A program made the position numbers and the translations under genes. From an uncultured Oscillospiraceae bacterium (lineage in GTDB: Bacteria; Bacillota; Clostridia; Oscillospirales; Oscillospiraceae), in assembly GCA_934561725.1 (NCBI GenBank), contig CAKTGW010000021.1, positions 1 to 8,484 of the forward strand: a stretch of DNA of 8,484 bases. Reading direction: 5' to 3'. This document shows, in pieces, positions 1 to 5,837 of this stretch (its first letter is position 1; each line of letters begins with the position of its first letter). The notes beneath the pieces are model-generated. The model was not told the origin of the DNA and searched no databases. It worked only from the letters and a program-made list of their open reading frames with translations.

Positions 1-2
1 AG

Positions 3-557
3 ACCGGCAGCGCCTTTACGGATGTACGGCCGAAGGACTGGTTTTATGCGGATGTGATGAGCGCTGTGGATATGGGGCTCATCAACGGTATGGGAAACGG
101 ACGCTTTGAGCCTGAGGGTACGATCACTGTAGCTCAGGTCATTAAGCTTGCGGCCTGTACCCACCAGCGCTATCATGACGGAAAGGTCACCCTGCAGAAC
201 GGCTCGCCCTGGTATAAGCCCTATGTGGACTATGCTCTGGCAAACGGGATGATCTCTGAAGAGCCGGCCGACTATAATGCGGCCAGCAGCCGGAGCTATT
301 ATATTGCGGTGATGTATCAGGCCATGCCGCAGCGGGAATATGCCGTTATCAATACGATCGCGGACGGTGCGGTGCCGGATGTTCCCGTTGGAACAACGGC
401 CTATGAGGCGATTTACGGCTTCTACCGCGCAGGGATCCTGACCGGCTATGAGGACGGTTCCTTTGGGATCGACCGGCAGGTCAAGCGCAGTGAGGTCGCT
501 ACGCTGGTAGCGCGGATGTTTGACCCGTCGGTGCGCAAAAACGTTGATTTGACCTGA
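3..557 (+). CDS. SLH-domain cell-surface protein, C-terminal part (5' end outside window)
   Basis: The frame is open from the first bases of the window, so only the last 184 residues are visible and the true start lies upstream. The visible part is made of three S-layer-homology repeats. Repeat 1 (about residues 5-50) begins FTDV, has DWFYADV and then GLINGMGNGRFEPEGTIT. Repeat 2 (about 66-108) has PWYKPYVDYALANGMI and is more degenerate. Repeat 3 (about 124-175) has VPDVP, then AGILTGYEDGSFG and KRSEVATLVARMF. SLH triplets anchor exported proteins non-covalently to pyruvylated secondary cell-wall polymers, so this is probably the wall-anchoring tail of an exported protein. The catalytic or adhesive part, if any, is not visible. 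The protein ends 13 residues after the last repeat, and 67 bases separate it from mnmE. The SLH assignment is firm; the overall function is unknown. Confidence 0.88.
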   Translation, partial: TGSAFTDVRPKDWFYADVMSAVDMGLINGMGNGRFEPEGTITVAQVIKLAACTHQRYHDGKVTLQNGSPWYKPYVDYALANGMISEEPADYNAASSRSYYIAVMYQAMPQREYAVINTIADGAVPDVPVGTTAYEAIYGFYRAGILTGYEDGSFGIDRQVKRSEVATLVARMFDPSVRKNVDLT

Positions 558-569
558 AATATGAGATTT

Positions 570-601
570 ACGGCGGTACGGCAGAATTGACCGGCCGCCG
601 T
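570..601 (+). other. GC-rich hairpin between the SLH gene and mnmE
   Basis: ACGGCGG (570-576) is the exact reverse complement of CCGCCGT (595-601), and an inner GG/CC pair could extend the stem. Only four T's follow, and the SD sequence of mnmE begins about ten bases later. It could be a weak terminator for the SLH gene or a processing hairpin in a read-through transcript. The poor T-tract means I cannot call it a terminator. Confidence 0.3.
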
Positions 602-610
602 GTGTTTTGC

Positions 611-617
611 TTGGAGG
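611..617 (+). promoter_or_regulatory. Shine-Dalgarno sequence of mnmE
   Basis: TTGGAGG lies seven bases before the ATG at 625, an ideal spacing. Two other in-frame starts are possible. The ATG at 619 would sit one base from this SD, and the TTG at 607 would lie upstream of it. Both are therefore unlikely, and this site fixes the start at 625. Confidence 0.8.
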
Positions 618-624
618 CATGACT

Positions 625-1983
625 ATGGCAGATACGATCGCGGCAATTGCAACGGGCAGCGCTCTGTGCGCCATCGGTATTCTTCGTCTGAGCGGAGACG
701 GTGCGCTGGAGGCTGTGGACAAGGTGTTTTTTCCTGTGTCCGGAAAGAAAATGAGTCAATATCCGGACCGGCAGCTGGTATACGGACAGGTGCGGAACGA
801 GGACGGGCGGACACTGGATATAGGCCTGTGTACAGTGACACGGGGGCCGGGCAGCTATACAGGTGAAAATACGGCAGAGCTGCAGCTCCACGGTTCGCCC
901 ATCGTGCTTACGGAATGTATGGAGCTGCTGCGGCGCTGCGGCGTCCGGCAGGCGCTGGCCGGGGAGTTTACCAAGCGCGCCTTTCTCAATGGACGCATGG
1001 ATCTGACCCAGACCGAAGCGGTGATCGATCTGATCCATGCCGAGACGCCGGAGGCTGCGCTTCTGGCGGCTGATCAGCTGGGCGGCACACTGTTCCGCCG
1101 GGCGGAGAGCATCTATTCCCGGCTTACGGATATTATGAGTCATTTTCATGCCGTTCTGGACTATCCGGATGAGGATATCGATGATTTTCAGCTGGCCGGC
1201 TATGAAGAGACGCTGACAGAACTGGCTGCTGAGCTGCGGGAAATGCTGGGCAGCTTTGAACACGGCCGGCTGGTGCGGGAGGGCGTGGACTGCGTCATTC
1301 TGGGTAAGCCGAATGTAGGCAAATCCTCTGTGCTCAACGCACTGTTGGGCTATGAACGGGCGATCGTTACAGAGATCCCCGGCACGACCAGGGACACGAT
1401 CGAAGAGCGGCTGCGGTTGGGGCGTGTGCTGCTGCGGCTGACGGATACGGCCGGTATCCGGGAGACCGGAGATCTGGTAGAGCATATCGGCGTGGAACGC
1501 AGCTATGCGGCTGCTCAGCGTGCGCAGCTGGTGATCGCTGTATTTGACGGCAGCCGTCCGCTGGACGAAGAGGATGAAGCTGTGATCGCAGCCGCATCCG
1601 GAAAAAGAGCTGTTGCGCTGGTCAACAAAACAGATCTGCCCCAAAGGCTGGAGCAGCTGGAGGCCGGCCGCTTTGCGGCGGTCCTGCCGGTCTCGGCCCG
1701 CATGGGCAGCGGATTTGATGCGCTGGAAGCGCAGGTGGAGAAAATGTTTCCGGAGCCCGAGGTACATACGGGGATACTGACCAATATGCGGCAGGCCGAG
1801 GCTGTTGAACGGGCGCTTAACGGCGTGGAGCAGACGCTGGAGGCCTTGCGGGGGCAGGTGACGCCGGATGCTGCGCTGTGTGAGGTGGAGAACGCCATGT
1901 CCGCTCTGGGCGAGCTGACCGGACGAACTGTGCGCGAGGACATTACGGCGCGGATTTTTGAACGGTTTTGCGTCGGGAAATAA
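625..1983 (+). CDS. mnmE: tRNA-5-carboxymethylaminomethyl-2-thiouridine GTPase MnmE (TrmE)
   Basis: MnmE is a potassium-activated, homodimeric GTPase that works with MnmG in the cytoplasm. Together they build the aminomethyl-type modification on wobble U34 of certain tRNAs, using a folate one-carbon unit. The 452-residue product has the usual family length. The N-terminal folate-binding domain opens MADTIAAIATG and carries the GPGSYTGE stretch. The inserted G domain shows the P-loop GKPNVGKSS (about 227-235), the EIPGTTRDT switch I loop (250-258), DTAGIR as G3 (274-279) and NKTD as G4 (334-337). The protein ends FCVGK, and Cys449 belongs to the conserved C-terminal C-x-GK motif. The start at 625 is chosen from SD spacing. 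The frequent partner mnmG is not adjacent. Transcription may come from upstream, since no clear promoter is seen in the 67-base gap. Confidence 0.97.
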   Translation: MADTIAAIATGSALCAIGILRLSGDGALEAVDKVFFPVSGKKMSQYPDRQLVYGQVRNEDGRTLDIGLCTVTRGPGSYTGENTAELQLHGSPIVLTECMELLRRCGVRQALAGEFTKRAFLNGRMDLTQTEAVIDLIHAETPEAALLAADQLGGTLFRRAESIYSRLTDIMSHFHAVLDYPDEDIDDFQLAGYEETLTELAAELREMLGSFEHGRLVREGVDCVILGKPNVGKSSVLNALLGYERAIVTEIPGTTRDTIEERLRLGRVLLRLTDTAGIRETGDLVEHIGVERSYAAAQRAQLVIAVFDGSRPLDEEDEAVIAAASGKRAVALVNKTDLPQRLEQLEAGRFAAVLPVSARMGSGFDALEAQVEKMFPEPEVHTGILTNMRQAEAVERALNGVEQTLEALRGQVTPDAALCEVENAMSALGELTGRTVREDITARIFERFCVGK

Positions 1984-2070
1984 AATGTTGTCCCTTCATT
2001 TACAAAATGTTCAGAATTTATTCAATTGAAGTTCAGACAAATATTGAGAAAATGCAGTATTCTGTATTCG

Positions 2071-2222
2071 GATAAAGAAATCCCCCACGCAGAATAAACG
2101 ACCTCCCCAATGTTGATTCTGCATGAAGCACGCTGGGTAATCCCCCTTCCCGGCGGACTCCGGGTAAGATTTCGGGCCGCAATCCAGGAGCCGTCCTGCT
2201 GATGCAGGGCGGCTCTTTTTTT
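2071..2222 (+). ncRNA. Candidate structured small RNA with C-rich segments (family not recognised)
   Basis: This lies in the 415-base gap between mnmE and pncB. The RNA can fold with an outer helix GAAATC/GATTTC (2077-2082 with 2168-2173). Inside it is a hairpin GCAGAAT/ATTCTGC (2089-2095 with 2116-2122), extended by AAC/GTT, and a second hairpin CCCGG/CCGGG (2149-2153 with 2160-2164). It ends in a strong intrinsic terminator. The unpaired parts are C-rich: AATCCCCC occurs twice (2079-2086 and 2139-2146), and the first hairpin loop shows CCTCCCC (2101-2107). Known Gram-positive regulatory RNAs of the RsaE/RoxS kind use such segments to mask SD sequences. The 5' end is a guess: TATTCT at 2059-2064 could be a -10, with only a poor -35 (CAGACA, spacing 19). 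The RNA could instead be the mnmE 3' UTR or an orphan leader. The stems are seen; the function is inferred. Confidence 0.42.
2188..2222 (+). terminator. Intrinsic terminator after mnmE / end of the candidate RNA
   Basis: GAGCCGTCCTGC (2188-2199) pairs with GCAGGGCGGCTC (2204-2215) over 12 bp with a single G-U pair and a TGAT loop. Seven T's follow (2216-2222). It is about 200 bases past the mnmE stop, which suggests it ends a separate RNA or a long 3' UTR. An independent promoter for pncB lies further downstream. Confidence 0.9.
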
Positions 2223-2268
2223 ATATCTCAACTCTGAAAGTATTTGAAATGATAATGGAAACAAAGGC

Positions 2269-2308
2269 TTTGTCATAAATCTTCGTTATATATTTCACTT
2301 ATGACAAA
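2269..2308. repeat. 10-bp perfect inverted repeat upstream of the pncB promoter (possible operator)
   Basis: TTTGTCATAA (2269-2278) and its exact reverse complement TTATGACAAA (2299-2308) are separated by 20 AT-rich bases. The arm centres are exactly 30 bp apart, close to three helical turns, and the right arm ends four bases before the -35 box of pncB. The left arm also overlaps a smaller palindrome, ACAAAG-G-CTTTGT (2261-2273). It does not resemble the NiaR-type palindrome at 4416-4455. The position suits a dimer-binding site of another regulator, but the protein is unknown. It could also be a chance AT-rich repeat. Confidence 0.5.
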
Positions 2309-2312
2309 ACAG

Positions 2313-2341
2313 TTGCAAAGACACCCTAAATGCAGTATAAT
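2313..2341 (+). promoter_or_regulatory. SigA-type promoter of pncB-niaR
   Basis: TTGCAA (-35, 2313-2318) and a perfect TATAAT (-10, 2336-2341) are 17 bases apart. The predicted transcript starts near 2348, giving a leader of about 50 bases that ends in the SD AAGGA (2386-2390), eight bases before the pncB ATG. It lies downstream of the terminator at 2188-2222, so pncB does not depend on mnmE transcription. Confidence 0.82.
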
Positions 2342-2398
2342 GCAAGTCAAACCCAGAAAAAATAATCCCCTGTAAAATATTTTTTAAGGACAGGTGAA

Positions 2399-3862
2399 AT
2401 GACATTGGGCAACGGCAATAATGAAAAACTGAATTTGACCATGCTCTGCGACTTCTATGAGCTGACCATGGGCAACGGATACTTTAATTATGGGTATACC
2501 GACCGCATCACGTATTTCGATCTCTTTTACCGCAGAGTGCCGGATGACGGCGGATATGCCATTGCGGCAGGTCTGGAGCAGGTGATCGATTATGTCCGTA
2601 ATCTGCATTTCTCACCGGAGGACATTGCATACCTCAGAGGGCGCAATATGTTCAGCGAGGGCTTTCTGGATTATCTGGCCAACTTTAAGTTTACCGGCGA
2701 TATCTGGGCAGTGCCTGAGGGTACACCGATTTTTCCGCGGGAGCCGATCATTACGGTGCGGGCGCCGGCTATTCAGGCCCAACTGCTGGAGACCTTCCTG
2801 CTGCTGACTATCAACCATCAGAGTCTGATCGCAACCAAGGCCAGCCGTATCGTGGCTGCGGCCAAGGGCAGAGCGGTCCTGGAATTTGGCTCACGCCGGG
2901 CTCAGGGGGCGGACGGCGCCATGCTGGGTGCACGCGCGGCTTATATCGGCGGATGCGCCGGAACGGCGTGCACCATCTCGGATCAGCTCTATGGCGTATA
3001 TGCCGGCGGGACCATGGCGCATTCCTGGGTACAGATGTTCGACAGCCAGTATGAGGCATTTAAGACCTACTGCGAGATCTATCCGGACAATGCCGTGCTG
3101 CTGGTGGATACTTATAACACGCTTAAAAGCGGCATTCCCGACGCGATCCGCGTATTCAACGAGGTGCTCAAGCCCCGGGGGATCACCAAGTGCGGTATCC
3201 GTCTGGATTCCGGCGATATGGCCTATCTGACCCGCAAGGCGCGCAAAATGCTGGATGATGCGGGGTGGACAGAGTGCAGCATCTTTGTCTCCAACTCTCT
3301 GGATGAGTACATTATCCGCGACCTGCTGCTTCAGGGCGCTGTGATCGATACTTTCGGTGTAGGCGAGCGCCTGATCACCGCCAAGAGTGAGCCGGTGTTC
3401 GGCGGCGTCTATAAGCTGGTGGCTGTGGAGGATGCTGACGGTGTGATCCAGCCTAAAATCAAGGTCAGCGAGAATGTGGGAAAGATCACAACACCGCATT
3501 TTAAAAAGACCTACCGCCTGTTTGGCAAGGATACGGGCAAGGCAATCGCAGACTATATCTGCCTCCATGATGAGGAGGTCGATGAGAATCAGGACCTGGA
3601 GATCTTTGATCCGGACGCGATCTGGAAGCGCAAGCACGTCTATAATTTCACGGCCAAGGAGCTGCAGGTGCCTGTATTCCTGAACGGCCGGCTGGTCTAT
3701 GAGCAGCCTTCGCTGCCGGAGATCCGCAAATATTGCCGGGAACAGCTGGATACGCTTTGGGATGAGGTCAAACGCTTTGATAATCCCCATAATTACTATG
3801 TTGATCTTTCACAGAAGCTCTATGATGTTAAGCTTCAGCTTCTGGAGGAGCGCAACTCTTGA
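2399..3862 (+). CDS. pncB: Nicotinate phosphoribosyltransferase
   Basis: The enzyme catalyses the first step of the Preiss-Handler route of NAD salvage in the cytoplasm: nicotinate, PRPP and ATP give nicotinate mononucleotide. The 487-residue product has the normal length for the Firmicute form. Family motifs are in order: DFYELTM near the N-terminus (18-24), GSRRAQG (164-170), and GGTMAHSW (203-210), where His208 fits the histidine phosphorylated during ATP-coupled turnover. These are followed by LLVDTYNT (234-241), IRLDSGD (267-273) and a GVGERLITA phosphate-binding stretch. The start is supported by AAGGA eight bases upstream and by the short family-typical distance to DFYELTM. It is the first gene of a two-gene unit: the TGA stop overlaps the TTG start of niaR. 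That pairing and the NiaR-type operator nearby confirm the niacin context. Confidence 0.97.
   Translation: MTLGNGNNEKLNLTMLCDFYELTMGNGYFNYGYTDRITYFDLFYRRVPDDGGYAIAAGLEQVIDYVRNLHFSPEDIAYLRGRNMFSEGFLDYLANFKFTGDIWAVPEGTPIFPREPIITVRAPAIQAQLLETFLLLTINHQSLIATKASRIVAAAKGRAVLEFGSRRAQGADGAMLGARAAYIGGCAGTACTISDQLYGVYAGGTMAHSWVQMFDSQYEAFKTYCEIYPDNAVLLVDTYNTLKSGIPDAIRVFNEVLKPRGITKCGIRLDSGDMAYLTRKARKMLDDAGWTECSIFVSNSLDEYIIRDLLLQGAVIDTFGVGERLITAKSEPVFGGVYKLVAVEDADGVIQPKIKVSENVGKITTPHFKKTYRLFGKDTGKAIADYICLHDEEVDENQDLEIFDPDAIWKRKHVYNFTAKELQVPVFLNGRLVYEQPSLPEIRKYCREQLDTLWDEVKRFDNPHNYYVDLSQKLYDVKLQLLEERNS
3844..3850 (+). promoter_or_regulatory. Shine-Dalgarno sequence of niaR inside the end of pncB
   Basis: GGAGGAG lies eight bases before the TTG at 3859 and within the last codons of pncB. 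It decides in favour of the TTG start over the ATG at 3880, which has no comparable site in front of it. Ribosomes finishing pncB would stop on top of the niaR start, so the two are probably translationally coupled. Confidence 0.8.
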
Positions 3863-4395
3863 AGCCTGAGATCCAGAATATGACTGCCGAGCAAAGACGG
3901 GCGGCGATCCGCTCACTTCTGGAGAACGCTGCGGCACCGATCAGTGCCAGTGCTCTGGCAGGTCGGTTTTCCGTGAGCCGCCAGATCATTGTAGGGGATA
4001 TTGCGCTGCTGCGGGCGGCCGGAGCGGAGATCTCTGCCACGCCCAGAGGCTATGTCATGCAGCGCATGAATACGGGGCTGCGCCGGACGGTTGCCTGTCT
4101 GCACAGCCTGGAGGATACAGCCAAGGAGCTCTATCTTATCGTGGATAACGGCTGCGCAGTGCTGGATGTAGTAGTGGAACACCCGATATACGGGCAGCTG
4201 ACCGGGCCGCTGGAGCTGCACAGCCGCTATGATGTACAGCGCTTTCTGGAAAAGCTGTCGGTCAATGCACCGCCGCTGTCCGCGCTCACGGGCGGGATCC
4301 ATCTGCACACACTGAGCTGTCCGGAAGAGGCGGCATATAGCCGGGTGCTGGAGGCGTTGGAAAAAGAACACATCCTCCTCACGGAAAACGCTTGA
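3859..4395 (+). CDS. niaR: Niacin-responsive transcriptional repressor NiaR (HTH_11 + 3H domain)
   Basis: NiaR (YrxA) is the Firmicute repressor of NAD-synthesis and niacin-transport genes, with niacin as co-repressor. The 178-residue protein has an N-terminal winged-helix HTH (about residues 10-65, with ISASALAGRFSVSRQIIVGDIALLRAAG). A C-terminal 3H ligand-binding domain follows (about 75-172), with LHSLEDTAKELYLIVDNG, DVVVEHPIYGQL and LTGGIHLHTL. His82, Glu90, His148 and His150 match in spacing the metal ligands I recall for the Thermotoga homologue TM1602, so the metal and ligand site looks intact. Translation starts at TTG, overlapping the pncB stop. The TGA stop lies inside the -35 box of the promoter for the next gene. 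The obvious target is the palindrome immediately downstream; no copy is visible at its own pncB promoter. Confidence 0.95.
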   Translation: MKPEIQNMTAEQRRAAIRSLLENAAAPISASALAGRFSVSRQIIVGDIALLRAAGAEISATPRGYVMQRMNTGLRRTVACLHSLEDTAKELYLIVDNGCAVLDVVVEHPIYGQLTGPLELHSRYDVQRFLEKLSVNAPPLSALTGGIHLHTLSCPEEAAYSRVLEALEKEHILLTENA

Positions 4396-4420
4396 CAATT
4401 CCATAAGAATGATTTATTAT
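4392..4420 (+). promoter_or_regulatory. Strong SigA-type promoter of the PTS_EIIC_2-like transporter gene
   Basis: A consensus TTGACA (-35, 4392-4397) overlaps the niaR stop codon. It is followed after 17 bases by TATTAT (-10, 4415-4420). Transcription would start near 4427, inside the palindromic operator. The near-ideal promoter suits a gene that is strongly expressed when the repressor is off. Confidence 0.87.
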
Positions 4421-4455
4421 GCCTTACAGGTGTCTTGACACATGTAAGGCATAAT
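4416..4455. promoter_or_regulatory. NiaR-type operator palindrome over the -10 and start site
   Basis: Two 19-base arms (4416-4434 and 4437-4455) are reverse complements with one mismatch (G4429 against A4442) around a central TT. The core half-sites are TTACAGGTGTC and GACACATGTAA, which agrees with my memory of NiaR sites in Firmicutes. It starts inside the -10 box and covers the first 25 or so transcribed bases, so a bound dimer should block RNA polymerase. The two-base centre is too tight for an RNA hairpin loop, which favours a DNA operator. niaR lies directly upstream, so repression by its product is the simplest reading. This is an inference from site, position and neighbour. Confidence 0.85.
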
Positions 4456-4475
4456 TATTACTTATTGAAGGTTGG

Positions 4476-5558
4476 ATGAGAATGGCAGACTTCAAGGCGT
4501 TTCTGAAGCGGAAGAATATTGAGATCTCCGCAAAGCGATATGGAGTGGACGCACTGGGCGCAATGGCTCAGGGACTCTTCTGCTCACTTTTGATCGGAAC
4601 GATCATCAAAACTCTGGGCCAGCAGCTGAATATTGCGCTTCTGGTAGATATCGGCCAATATGCTTTTGATATGGCCGGGCCGGCCATGGCCGTAGCAATC
4701 GGCTATGCGCTCCGCTGCGATCCCATGGTGCTGTTTTCTCTGGTAGCCGTTGGCTGGGCGGCCAATAAAGAGGGCGGCGCGGGCGGCCCCCTTGCAGTGC
4801 TGCTTATTGCCATTATTGCCGGTGAGTGCGGCAAAATGGTCTCTAAGGAGACAAAAATCGATATTCTGGTCACGCCTGCCGTAACGATCCTGGTGGGTGT
4901 GGCTCTGGCAAAATGGATCGCACCGCCGATCGGCGCAGGGGCTATGAAGGTGGGCGACTTTATTATGTGGGCAACAGATCTTCAGCCCTTCTGGATGGGG
5001 ATCCTGGTGTCCGTGACAGTCGGTATTGCGCTGACACTCCCTATCTCCTCGGCTGCGATCTGTGCGTCGCTGGGGCTTGTTGGACTGGCCGGCGGAGCGG
5101 CCGTAGCTGGCTGCTGTGCACAGATGGTGGGCTTTGCGGTCATGTCCTTCAGAGAAAACCGCTGGGGCGGTCTGATCTCACAGGGACTGGGTACCTCTAT
5201 GCTCCAGATGCCGAATATTGTGCGCAATCCGCTGATCTGGATCCCGCCTACGCTGGCCTCTGCGATCACCGGCCCAATCGCTACATGTGTGTTTAAGATG
5301 CAGATGAACGGCGCGCCGGTCTCCTCCGGTATGGGTACCTGCGGGTTGGTCGGTCAGATCGGCGTGTGGACGGGCTGGGTGGCTCCCGGTGAGAAGGCAC
5401 TGGCAATGGGCGCACAGGCAATCGTACCCGGTGCGTTCGAATGGACAGGAATGCTGCTGATCTGCTTTATTCTTCCGGCAGTGCTGTCATGGCTGATCTG
5501 CCTTGGCTGCCGCCGGCTGGGCTGGATCAAGGAAAACGATCTGAAGCTGGATCGATAA
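4476..5558 (+). CDS. PTS_EIIC_2 / PfoR-like membrane protein, candidate niacin-regulated transporter
   Basis: This 360-residue polytopic membrane protein opens with a short basic segment and the signature ISAKRYGVDALGAMAQGLF, followed by SLLIGTIIKTLG. That is typical of the EIIC-like family often labelled 'PTS sugar transporter subunit IIC' or PfoR (PF13303/COG3641). Roughly nine hydrophobic stretches are visible, near 25-47, 62-80, 84-94, 104-117, 130-147, 172-190, 194-222, 256-273 and 322-347. The sequence is rich in Gly and Ala, with PISSAAICASLGLVGLAGGAA. No IIA or IIB phosphotransfer domain is fused or adjacent, so sugar phosphorylation is not supported. Control by a NiaR-type operator and proximity to pncB-niaR argue for nicotinate/nicotinamide or precursor uptake. 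I recall an annotation 'predicted nicotinate-regulated transporter BH3254' for related proteins, but could not verify it. The start could also be the ATG at 4482, since GAAGG (4467-4471) lies 4 or 10 bases upstream. Confidence 0.85.
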   Translation: MRMADFKAFLKRKNIEISAKRYGVDALGAMAQGLFCSLLIGTIIKTLGQQLNIALLVDIGQYAFDMAGPAMAVAIGYALRCDPMVLFSLVAVGWAANKEGGAGGPLAVLLIAIIAGECGKMVSKETKIDILVTPAVTILVGVALAKWIAPPIGAGAMKVGDFIMWATDLQPFWMGILVSVTVGIALTLPISSAAICASLGLVGLAGGAAVAGCCAQMVGFAVMSFRENRWGGLISQGLGTSMLQMPNIVRNPLIWIPPTLASAITGPIATCVFKMQMNGAPVSSGMGTCGLVGQIGVWTGWVAPGEKALAMGAQAIVPGAFEWTGMLLICFILPAVLSWLICLGCRRLGWIKENDLKLDR

Positions 5559-5609
5559 ATGAAAAACGGAAGCGGCCCGGTAAAAACGAGGGCGTCCGTA
5601 AGACAGTAA

Positions 5610-5645
5610 AAAAACGGCGCGGCTGTTACTGGCCGCGCCGTTTTT
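5610..5645. terminator. Perfect-hairpin terminator after the transporter gene
   Basis: AAAAACGGCGCGGC (5610-5623) and GCCGCGCCGTTTTT (5632-5645) form a perfect 14-bp stem with an eight-base loop. The stem carries its T-tract on the plus strand and an A-tract on the other side, so it could work in both directions. It closes the niaR-controlled unit about 50 bases past the stop. Confidence 0.93.
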
Positions 5646-5728
5646 GCACAACAAAAAGATTCCTCTTACGCTTCGGGAGAGAATTTGATGCCCGCGTTAC
5701 AGCGGTACAAAACTCTACGATGCGTTTG

Positions 5729-5758
5729 TTGCCATTTTGGGGGCGGATGGGCTATACT
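5729..5758 (+). promoter_or_regulatory. Probable promoter of the XRE regulator gene
   Basis: TTGCCA (5729-5734) and TATACT (5753-5758) are 18 bases apart. They would give a leader of about 70 bases before the ATG at 5838, which has GGGGG seven bases upstream. The rest of 5646-5837 shows no supported gene. Confidence 0.6.
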
Positions 5759-5837
5759 CTGTATGGTGCTGGTGGGGAGAAATACGATTTCACCGGGGAC
5801 AGCACACTAACGGTATTGAAACGAAGGGGGAAGAAAA

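Noticed and set aside
568..1767. Long minus-strand reading frame opposite mnmE
   Set aside because: It is fully antisense to the motif-rich mnmE, its sequence has no recognisable domain and low-complexity His/Gln/Arg composition, and no ribosome site supports it. It is a by-product of GC-rich codon bias.
2060..2222. Cobalamin riboswitch suggested by CCAGGAG...CCTGC near the terminator
   Set aside because: The essential conserved blocks (GCCACTG-type box, GGGAA...GGTG and CCCCGCAACTG segments) are missing, and the neighbouring genes have no cobalamin link.
2342..2398. NAD or PRPP riboswitch in the pncB leader
   Set aside because: The leader from the promoter to the ATG is only about 50 bases, AT-rich and without stable stems or a terminator.
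2891..3790. Long minus-strand reading frame opposite pncB
   Set aside because: It is antisense to pncB, which carries every family motif. The antisense protein resembles nothing known and has no promoter or SD.
4435..4460. Second TTGACA (4435-4440) as another -35 for the transporter gene
   Set aside because: No acceptable -10 lies 16-18 bases downstream. The hexamer is part of the operator palindrome.
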